In this document: one piece after another, positions 12,501 to 21,731 of the stretch | How the letters are laid out: each line of letters starts with the position of its first letter | Position numbering within the stretch: position 1 is the first letter of the stretch | NCBI GenBank assembly: GCA_015350385.1 | Contig: WNKI01000001.1 | Location: 9,541,118-9,605,117 of the forward strand | Source: Aculops lycopersici | Taxonomy: Eukaryota; Arthropoda; Arachnida; Trombidiformes; Eriophyidae | Direction of reading: 5' to 3' | DNA length: 64,000 nt | The notes under the pieces: model-generated | Told to the model about the DNA's origin: nothing | Databases searched by the model: none | The model's input: the letters and a program-made list of their open reading frames with translations, nothing else | Translations under genes and position numbers: made by a program

Positions 12501-15500
12501 ATCTGGCGATCCGCAAAGCTCGGCCTCGGGGGCCACTTCCGGTTCGGCTAAGAAGCAGGAGTCCAATGATTCGAGTAACTCGTTTACACTCGCGGCTCCG
12601 GGCCAACTGTCGAAGCACAAGGCACATAACAAGTCCACGCTGGGATTGCACGACAGCACAGCGCCGCGACCCTATCTCCCCCAATCGGCCTCGCAGGTGG
12701 ACTTTCAACTTCCGCTTCTGCCCTACCACAAGATGCACGAGGCAATCGTTTCGCAGCGTCTCCTTGAGCCGCCCGCCCCGCCCCCGTCAGGATCCACGAG
12801 CAACACGCAATTGGAAACGGTGGGCCAGAATTCTGCCCGAAACTCATCCTCGAGACACCAGCAGCAGCAGCAGCAGCAGTTAACTCAGCCGGATGTGGAC
12901 GAGCTATTGTGCATCTCGGTGGCCAAGCAGGTTAGTATCAGATTCAACTTCTCTCTCTCGGTCTACCTCCCTCTTTGAGGATTTTCAGAGTTAACCAAGC
13001 AAGCGATCCACCGACTAACGCACTCTCCATACGCAACAACAACGACAACCTAACACCAAACAACCACCGTCGCGTCGCGAAAACAACCAACAAAAACTCG
13101 CGACCTCAACTCAGGTGAACGATCGTCAGCCGGAAGTTGCTTGCGGCAGGTCGGCGAGCAACCAAAGCTACTCTTCCGGTGAGTCGTCTACCTGCTCGCT
13201 GGTGGCGCATGCTGCACGGACGCCCTCAAACAGCTCCAGTGTAGCAGCTAGCGCCGAGCGACAAGCTAAACCACCGAAACGTAGGGCGAGCGACGAGCAT
13301 CAAGCACAACGGGCCCATCAAAAGCCTGTTCTCAACATTCCAAGTAAGTATCACATTGTCTGTGTTGTCGTTGTTGTCTTGGCTCATGAAGTTTCACGAG
13401 AAGAGCGGAGCGAAGGAGTTGAAGAATCGAGAGTGAAAGAAGGGGAAGGAGAAGCTCGAGCACGACTCGTTAACTCGGGGCGACAATTCGAGTAGAGCCA
13501 ATGCGCTTCCGCATCCTCGATTTGTTTTGTTGTCGTTGTCGTAGTTGTTATTGCTTTTCGGGTTTAGTCTCCCGTTGTGGCCGCTAACTTTGGACGAAAA
13601 AACACACAAACAAGGAAGCAGGTGAAGTGGCAGCCGCATCGCATTGCAGCGCTAACCTTCTTTGGCTTTAAAATTGAATTTAACTCTCTGGTGGCTTCAC
13701 GCAAAACCCACCGACCAACTGGCTCACCTTTTATTCCTCCTCTTTGCTACTCACTACTCTCCTCTTTTTTGTTGCAGTCGTAGATGATGATGATGACTAG
13801 GAAAGAAAAATGACGCAACTGTTAGTTCGTTTCCGCTTTCCATTTCTGCCGCATGGTATCGCGATCTCTCTAGTCGAGTTCGGTTTAGTTGGGTCTAGTC
13901 TAGTCTCTAGAGGCAGAAATGGAAAGGAAGTTGAATTTGTATTACACTGGATGTTGGCCAAAGGCGACTCATCACCTGGATAACATTTCAACCACTAAAC
14001 TTGGAGAAACTCGATTCGTTACTTTTGTAGTAGCTCTCTCTCTTTCTCATTGTGGCGCTCATATCTAGTGACTGCAGATAAGGATCTCAAGTGAGAGCCG
14101 GACTGAGTGGAGAGGAATGGAGGGAGTTGCTCGATTCATTTCTCGTGTGCCGCTACCAGGAAAAGCCGCATCTGCAACTGCTGCAACAGACGACCATCAA
14201 AAACATTGAAATATGAGTCGCACACTTGAACCCAAACAATGCAGCCCGTTTGTCAAGCTCGCGAAACGAGGGAGAGAGGAAGAAATTCGGCCATCTTTCT
14301 CTTCTTCTTGCCGTGAAAGATGTACGTGCAGTAGAAGCGGCGACCTAAAGCCAACGTTACACTGACCTTAAACTGATGACAGCGACGACCAACTAACCCA
14401 ATGACAAGCAAACGGACTGGCTTTTGCTGGAGCCACGCAGCCTACCTGCGCGTTGGCCACTTAGAGCCCAGCGAGGGTTTCAGAAGCCGGGCGGCTGGCT
14501 TCTGATCGAATGGCCGCATGTGTGAGTTGGGTAGCCGTTGAGTTGGGCAACAGCCAGATAGCTAGTCGGCAGTTTGTGTTTGTGTTTGTATTTGTCCAGG
14601 TTGATGGCAAATTTTTCAATCTAACTGCTGGCCTCGTAGTCGTCGTTGCGCCGGCTGTCTGTGAGGTGGCTGTTGTTTGCGCCACTGTTGGTCCATAAAC
14701 GCAATCGACTGACCGACGAGCAAACACTCGCGTGAATTGAATAGGCTGGCCACTAACGCAGATGCCGCCACTAATACCACTAACACCACCAACAATAAGG
14801 TCGAACGCCAGCCGGCAGGTGAACATCACGCGCAAGTTTGCTCTAGAGGCCGGAAGTCGCTAGGTGGCCGCTCAAAGCATGCAAATGCGTTTATCTTTTC
14901 AGCGGGCTAGCGAGCGAGCAAGTGAGCAACTCGCCGCACTAAGCTCATTTCTGTATCGCATTTCTATTTCTCCCGTTAAGCTGACGGCGCTAAAATGGTA
15001 GCAAAAAAGACCACAACGACGCGCCCGGCGACTACGGTGTCCACAAGGAAGAGGAGGAGCGTTGCACAACCTTCGGCCTCTCAGACCAGTCAATCGATCG
15101 ATGGCCATTTTGAAAGCTAGCGGCCAAACAACTCGCCGGTTGAGCCGGTTCCACCTTGATGGGCTGGCAAAAAAGTGGGCGGCACCTGGAATTTTATTGT
15201 TATTTGGCATTGCGGTTGCTCATTTGGTAACAACTGAATGCGGGGCTCACTTGGTTGGCTACCTATTGTTTCGACCAGCGAGTCAGCGAGCTTGCTAATA
15301 TTCAGCGGCCGACATCAGCCATCGAAAGGCTGATAATCTCGGCAAGCTTACTATTACTATCACCTTTGTTATTATTATTATTATTATTTTTACTGTTATC
15401 ATTACTGCGATTGGTGCGCCGCCATCAATCGCAAATGTAGTCTGCTGCTTGTCTCCCCCTTTGATCCCTTTGGGTTCCTCTTTTCTTCCTCTTCTCGTTT

Positions 15501-18500
15501 TGGTAGTAAATCTTGTCGACCAATTGAACGTTGAGCTTTCAGGTCGATGGGCGCCGAAAAGTGCGGCAACCTGTCAATCACGTCTCGCCAACTCGTTGCA
15601 GCGCAACGTTCGGTTATATCCCAGCCAAATGGATGGACGCGCAACCAAAGTTCAGCGACTGCGGCAAATCAGAACACTCGCTCTAGGCTTCTAATGAGCA
15701 ATCGGGTGCTTAGATCGTGGTGGTTGTTGTTGTTGCAGTGAATATTGAGTTTGAGACTTGCAAGTTGCAGCGAGCTTGCGACAACAACGAGGAGCACATA
15801 ATAAAACGGGAACGAGAGTCAAGCGGAACAGAAGCCCTACGCGGCGAGTCTGATTCTTTCCGCTAATTAGAAAATAACACCAGCTGACACCTTGCTGCCG
15901 CCGCTTTTCATGCGAGCTTCTCTACTTCATTTCCCGGCTATCCCCAAGCAAACAGGCGGACGAGTGGCAACATGAGTGCGCCAGCTTTTGCTCGGTACCT
16001 CTCACCTAACGGCGATAGGTGAGCAGTAGCGGTGGGCTCCAATTTGGCCAATCCCAGTTGCAGCTGCTCTTTTTGTTGTTGCGTCGCACACAACAACAAC
16101 AACAACAACGCAGCCGATCCAACATCAACTCGTCGCAATCGCAGCTGCGGTAGCAGTTGCAGCGAGCGGCTCTCGAGTTTGGTTCGCGTCACGTTGTTAC
16201 GTTGGGTTACGTTACGTTACGTTACGTTACGTTACGTTACGTTACGTAACTAACGCAACAACCTCGAGGTTCCTCTCGCTTGCCTCGCATTCTACGCGCC
16301 TTGCGTTAGAATTAGATGATTGTTGTTGCAGTCTAATTAGTGTTCCTCTTTCAACGTTGCCTTCCTCGGCTGGCATCGCTTGCCAGCTCGCTTGGTTTAG
16401 CGCGCCATGCATCAAGTCTGCTTTGTTACACAGTCATCTGATGCAAGCTCATCTGGCGCCCACAATGCAACCGCTACTTTCGCTGGAAGTCCGTTCAACG
16501 ATGAAAGGTGAAGATACTGGCGCCAGGCGGCTAAGTGCAAATTGATGTTTTCTTCCCCCTGCTAGCCGGAAGTTGGCCTTCTAAATTAGATTACATATTT
16601 TGAGTCGATCCTCCTCCGCAACCGCCACCGCGACCACTGCCAGTCGCTAATAGATAGAAAGAGCCTCGGTGGCTCTTGTGTCGACTATCTAGGCCGACGA
16701 CCTCTGCAGTTGAGCGCTTGTCTTCCGATAGCACGAGCAAAAGCGATACTAATACTCCCTTTACGTTTGTGCTTTCAAGTGATCGACGCACGGATGCTCA
16801 CTTTTGGACACTCAACTGATCCGATCCGAACCGATCCGATCCGGTCTCACATTTTCTCGACCAAGAGCCGAAGAAGTATTAAGGCAACCGGATTCGTGTG
16901 ACTTGACTGCTAACTCAACTCTCTACCTTTCCCCCGCTCACTTATCTTCTTTTTTCTTTGTCTCTCCGAACGGAACCTCGCCGAAATCGATAAAAAAACT
17001 AAAACCGGAAACATGCAGCCATCGCAGCAACTCCAACGGCAGACGATGACTATGAAGACGACAACCGCTCGAGGATGCCCACTGGCGAGTCTCAAGGCCA
17101 GTCGTCGGTCGCTAGGTCCGCCTCTAGGCGCAAGCGACGCGTTACAGCAACGTCGGGACCAACAGGAAGTCATGGATTAGAAACCGAGGACCCCGACGGA
17201 GAGGAGGTTTGCACGATGGACGAGGACGCGAGCTGCAACGCCACCGTTATAGTTTGCCTTCCCTCGCCCAATGTAACTGTTGAAATGCCGTCCATATTTC
17301 CTCCAACTTCAAGCACTCAGCCGGCGCCCCTCTCGACGCCATCAATGAGCAACTCGCCCTCGTTTTGCATTGATCCCGATAATAGGGTTCAAATTATAAA
17401 TGGAGAGAGGAATCCCACAGGTGATTGTGGCTCTGATCAGCAGTCGGGTTACTCATATCAGCTGACGGCAAACGATGTGTTTGCTCGCTCCACTAACTTC
17501 ATAAAACGCCCCTCGACCCTGATGACCGACGACGCGATGAACCAAGTCGCCCAAGCTCTCGAGTCGTCGTCCTCCTTGAACCGGAAGTCGGGGAGTTTTA
17601 AGAAATCATCGCAACACCAGCAACAGGCGCAGCAGCAACAAGCGCGCCAAAATAGGAGACAAGCAATTGTGCCGCCCAAGTTGGTTACTGACGCTGGCAG
17701 CAACTCGGATAGTGAGAGCAACCAACGCGACGAGCCGCCAGTTGGTCAGCTGATTGATGTTGACGATGAGAATCAGGAACAAAATAATCAAACTGCCCCT
17801 ATTCCAAGTATGAAGGTGAAGGTCTATGCACAGGACGACATCGACTACCAGAGTATTAAAGACGCTCAAGTGCCAGAGTACCGAGTGATCGGCCGCAAGC
17901 GGTCGGGTGGAAGCGGGGGTACACAGCAACAGCACCACCAACAACAAGGTTGTTATCAAACGGGTAGCGGCGTTAATCAAAATAAAGAGCATAGACTTAG
18001 TGGAGGAAATTTGGGCGGAAGTCAGAGTTTGCTTCCCACGTTTTACATTGAATCCGATCACCAAACCAGCGAAGCATGTTCATCGTCCAACAACACAGTC
18101 GCGGCGACTAACAAAGCGACGACACTAGCAACAGGAGCAGCCAACTCGCCCAACGCGCAGAGTTATGGCCAACAGGCTGGCGGATTTCGCGATATTATGG
18201 AGAGCCAGCGGTCGCCGCAGCAACAGCCGAGACCCGATTCGCAAATGACAAATGCAGACTCAATTGTCTCAAGCGGAAGTAGCACCAACCTGTCGCTGAA
18301 GCGAGAGTCTGCAGCGTCGCCCGGCGGACTAACGGTGTCGTTTGGAAACTCAACTCGGCGTCGCTCCTCAATCGCGGTCATTCCGCAGATGCAAATTTGT
18401 CCAGGCGACCTGTTGGTATATAGCAAGCAGCTGATTGATAGAATGAACCAACCGGAGGAGACGGAGAATCAGCCGCCGCAGTTTCTAACAATCGACGATA

Positions 18501-21500
18501 AGAAGGGCAAAAATATTTGGTCATCCTTCAAGTTGGTGAGTGTCTTTTTTGCCCTCGAATCCACCTTCTCTCATTGAAGCCTTCAGAATTTATAATCTAA
18601 CCAGTTAATTTTTGCTCTTTTTTAATTGAATAGTGCGCCCAATTCGATACGAGAACCATCAAGGCGAGAAACGAGTTGCTCTGCAGCCTAGAGGACGTTT
18701 TGGCTTCGTTGCAACCGTCGACCTTCATTGACGAGCAACTTTCGCACTACAAGGTAAGTTTATGAGTTGACATTAGGACAGTAATAATTTGGAAGCGGCA
18801 CCCGAAGACTAACCTTTGATTGACGTTTAAAATGGCATCTCTAGGGAATGCTATGGAACGAGTTCCTCTACGAAACGGAGAGTCGCCGCTCGGCCTCCTC
18901 CGAGGGCCTAGCAGGTTGCAATTCGGACGAGGAGCAAGCGACAGCCACGCGGGTAAAATACAACGATACAAATAGTAATAAAAATAATGAATCCAGTGAG
19001 ACTGTTGAAAATAAGCAAAAATCAAATATCGGCAACAGCAGCGGCAATCTCGCCGTTGAGCTATCAGGTTCAACCAAGGGGAGCCCACAAACTTTAAGTG
19101 GCCAGCGCGAGTCGCTTGAGACAACCAAGTCTAGTGGCGCGGTCGCTCCGCGGGATCCTGTGACTTCGAATCATGGGAGCAACAGCAATATCAACTGCAC
19201 AACTAACACTACCGCAGCCAGTAATAACAATAACAATGGCAAATCCGTTGCCTCAACTTTGTCCAAGTCGCCGAGACACTCTAATATTCAGTCCAGATTT
19301 AGGGAGAAGCCGAAATTGAAGCGAGGCCAAACGGTGGATTCGGTGTTTCGTATTCCACTTATTCCATCATCGCCACTGAAACACGCGCAGCAGCATCAAC
19401 AAACACCCACCGCTCACCTGGTTGAGCATGATCTCAATGAGGACGACGAGCGTCTGTCGCCGGGTCCAAATAGTTGCGCTCCAACTCCCGCCGAGTCGCC
19501 GCTCGCCTGTCGCCGGAAGCGATCCTCGTCAACCAGGTCGCGCAGTGGCTCCTCAAATCAACAGACACCGGCAAATTTGGAGGCTGAGGCGAACACAAAA
19601 CAGGATAGCAGTTTTGAGACCGACGACGCCGCCGACTTGATCAAGGAAACACAAACGACGAAGCCGAAGAACAAAACCATTGGCCTAAGCCGAACGCCAA
19701 ATCAAATAGTGAGACAATCGTCACTTTCAACAATCTCATCCACAATCACGAGAACCGAGCAAAAGAGACAAAGAGCTCTGTGGGATTTGTTTCAATCTGA
19801 ATGCGCCTTCTTCTTTGACCACCTGATGACGTTGAAGAATGTTTACATGGAACCGTTGAAAAAGATTCAAGTTGAAGGTTTTGCCATGTTTGCTGATCCC
19901 GATGTTTTGTTTGGAAATTTGGATGAACTCTGCTGCGGAGTTTACGACTTTTGCAAGGAGTTTTTGCACATTATCATGAGAACCCTTAAAACTAGACCCG
20001 AGGAGTTGAATGCCACTGATGTGCTTATAAAGTTATACAAGAAGAATCCGAAAATTGATCATCTGCGTGGAGTGTATCACAGGTATACATTGAATTACAT
20101 CAATGCACTAACCTATTTAGAGAGTCTCAGGAAGCAGGTGGAATTTGTTGAATTCGAACGCTGGTCCTCGCGGGACGTCAGGTGCAAAAAATTACAACTC
20201 ACCGATTTGCTAGTGGCGCCGGTGCAACATATAATGCGAGTGCCCATTATTCTAAAAGATATTGAAACTAATACAGAAAATCCGAGGGATAGGGAGGAAA
20301 TTAGAGCAATTTTAGCGGTTGAAGAGGCTTCTTTACGCGAATTGGACGACAAAATGCGCTGGCTAAAGAACTTTGAACGTTTACTTGAGATTCAGAAGAA
20401 TATTAGCTGGCCAAATGTGTTCGAGATGGACGCAAAGTTGTACATTCCTGACGTGAGCATCCAATCAACCTTGACCTTTTATCATCTCACCACTAAATTC
20501 ATGACTCATTACAACTAACCTATTCATACTCTTCCTCGTCTTGAATCACACAGTTTCTCAAAGAGGTTCTGTCGAAGCAACCCTGTGAGAAACTCATTGT
20601 TAGTCCGCGAAGACAGATAGTCCACGAGGGTACCCTGAGCAACTACGATCTTGGAAAGGCCTGTGATATGCATGTAATACTCTTTGACGATATGCTTTTA
20701 TTGACGCGTCGGAAGAAGGGATTGACCAAGAGGGTAAGCAGTTCTAGTAGTAGTATCAATCAAGTAGTCACCCATTATGAGCTTCATACTAACCTTCGGA
20801 CTATTCTCTTTATCTTCGTAACAATCATAGACGAGCACCGTGTGCAAAACAAACTCGGGCGGAACCACGATCAAAGACGACGGGAGTTTCAAGTACATAG
20901 TTTACAAGCAGCCCCTAAGTTTGGATCGTTTCTACGTTCACGATATTCAGCAAACCGATTCGCAAAGTAAGTAAACGCCTCTCCTTTTGCCCCTTGAACA
21001 TTGACAAATTTACAGCGTGAAATACTAATCCACATTCCACAAAAATTGGTTGAAAATAGCCATAGGAATAAAACACTTTTTCATGCTTATTGTGATGAAC
21101 AGATTTCAGCAGATCACTTCTGTCCACTCGTTCTCGGCGCCAAACGATGACGTTAAGGTGAGCAAGCCCACAAAACTCAAAACCAACTCTCATTCTTACA
21201 TAACTACAAGCACACTAACTAAAGGGTCTCAACTTCCCTGACTAATATAGCAAACTTGGTTGTTCAAGATCAAGAAAACTGCCGACAGATGGAAGAGGAG
21301 TCAATTTTCATCCAGCAACTCGGGCGAGCAAAGCCAACAACAAGCTCATCACAGTCAGTCGGTGGGCGCCGGCTCGCAACAGGTGTCGGCGGCTCATCAT
21401 CAAAAACAATACCAGCGGCCTCATAGGCCCGCCACGATGCAACAATCAGTTCCTACCATTGAGATGTCACCTATTACTACTCAAATATCTCCCAGATCGG

Positions 21501-21604
21501 GAGGGCCACTCGCTAGACATCAGGAGCAGCAGCAGCAGCAGCAGTCTCAACAACAGTCTAAAATTATCATTCAAACTTCCTCTCTGGACGAGACCACAAA
21601 GTAA
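9517..21604 (+). CDS. PLEKHG-type RhoGEF (DH-PH), nine-exon gene
   Basis: A guanine-nucleotide exchange factor for Rho GTPases. My exon model is 9517-12930, 13115-13343, 17019-18535, 18634-18753, 18845-20452, 20554-20733, 20831-20970, 21103-21157 and 21251-21604; junction phases agree throughout and predict about 2538 residues. The DH domain lies in exon 5 (about 19760-20400): it opens with QRALWDLFQSE and ends in the helix containing LQLTDLLVAPVQHIMRVPIIL. The PH domain spans exons 6-9 (VHEGTLSNYDLGKACDMHVILFDDMLLLTRRKKG, split here as two motifs; then YIVYKQPLSLDRFYVHDI and QTWLFKIKKTADRWKR). The first about 1700 residues are Gln/Ser/Asn-rich and look disordered, including a His8 run near 11188. 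The tail is Gln-rich. The first ATG is at 9517; the frame is open a little upstream after an acceptor-like CAG, so a 5' coding exon is possible. It is closest in type to PLEKHG5/PLEKHG7; the exact orthologue is uncertain. Confidence 0.85.
13115..13343 (+). CDS. RhoGEF exon 2
   Basis: This exon follows the acceptor CTCAG and begins in frame with exon 1 (which ends ...AAG CAG before GTTAGT at 12931). It ends in CCAA before GTAAGTATC with a one-base overhang. The encoded sequence is Ser/Ala/Lys-rich with no domain. Its overhang matches an acceptor at 17018, giving a 3.7-kb intron. Confidence 0.7.
13836..13926. repeat. 15-bp perfect inverted repeat with 61-nt spacer
   Basis: CTTTCCATTTCTGCC (13836-13850) and GGCAGAAATGGAAAG (13912-13926) are exact reverse complements. 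The 91-nt unit could be a small fold-back element or a long hairpin RNA. I see no target-site duplication. Confidence 0.85.
16001..16023. repeat. Short inverted repeat, 8-bp arms
   Basis: CTCACCTA and TAGGTGAG flank a 7-nt loop inside the RhoGEF intron. Each arm contains the E-box-like CACCT/AGGTG core. Confidence 0.6.
16206..16245. repeat. (GTTAC)8 pentanucleotide tandem repeat
   Basis: Eight exact GTTAC units run in tandem, with degenerate copies on both flanks (GTTAC at 16196-16200, GTAAC at 16246-16250). Confidence 0.95.
18634..18753 (+). CDS. RhoGEF exon 4
   Basis: A 40-codon exon between acceptor GAATAG and donor GTAAGT, phase 0 at both ends. It encodes CAQFDTRTIKARNELLCS and ends DEQLSHYK, a helical segment ahead of the disordered linker and DH domain. 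Confidence 0.85.
20554..20733 (+). CDS. RhoGEF exon 6 (start of PH domain)
   Basis: It lies between acceptor CACAG and donor GTAAGC, 60 codons, phase 0. It encodes the linker FLKEVLSKQPCEKLIV and the first PH strands, including MHVILFDDMLLLTRRKKG, a typical PH-domain LFDD-LLL motif following a DH domain. Confidence 0.9.
20831..20970 (+). CDS. RhoGEF exon 7 (PH domain)
   Basis: It follows acceptor ATCATAG and encodes a Gly/Lys-rich loop, then FKYIVYKQPLSLDRFYVHDI, the PH-domain strand and DRxxVHDI motif seen in PLEKHG proteins. Two donors lie close together, GTAAGT at 20967 and GTAAAC at 20971. Only the second keeps the frame into the next proposed exon, so I used 20970 as the end. Confidence 0.75.
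21103..21157 (+). CDS. RhoGEF exon 8 (PH domain)
   Basis: A 55-nt exon between acceptor GAACAG and donor GTGAGC, encoding FQQITSVHSFSAPNDDVK. The frame joins exon 7 through a split Lys codon and continues into QTWLFKIKKTADRWKR of the last exon, the expected C-terminal PH helix with its conserved Trp. Confidence 0.7.
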
Positions 21605-21731
21605 CCAACGATTTAAGGGGGATCAAATAAAAACTCTACTCGCCTCTCGTATGGTCGTTGAAATTCAAGCTAATTTTAGGTAACAAACACACTCAATTCC
21701 TTCTAAGGACGGTTTCCTTTTAAAACTTTAA
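21605..21731. other. Convergent intergenic spacer
   Basis: Only 127 bp separates the RhoGEF stop from the RELCH stop on the other strand, so the two 3' UTRs are short or overlap. An AATAAA hexamer at 21626-21631 on the + strand suits polyadenylation of the RhoGEF transcript. Confidence 0.7.
21626..21631 (+). terminator. AATAAA polyadenylation signal for the RhoGEF gene
   Basis: A canonical hexamer 22 bp after the stop codon. Its position is plausible but cleavage downstream is not proven. Confidence 0.5.

Larger units (their letters stand above)
13344..17018 (+). other. Large intron 2 of the RhoGEF gene
   Basis: The donor is GTAAGT at 13344 and the proposed acceptor is ATGCAG ending at 17018, chosen because it restores the reading frame into the Asp-rich stretch before 17075. 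The acceptor has little polypyrimidine tract, so a small extra exon is possible. The intron contains a 15-bp inverted repeat (13836-13926), a GTTAC satellite, a (GATCC)-like cluster near 16819-16843 and two CCGGAAGT octamers. No gene is visible inside it. Confidence 0.6.

Noticed and set aside
12260..12883. 207-residue + strand frame overlapping RhoGEF exon 1
   Set aside because: An alternate-frame shadow of the long coding exon, rich in Arg/Ser/Pro from GC-biased codons.
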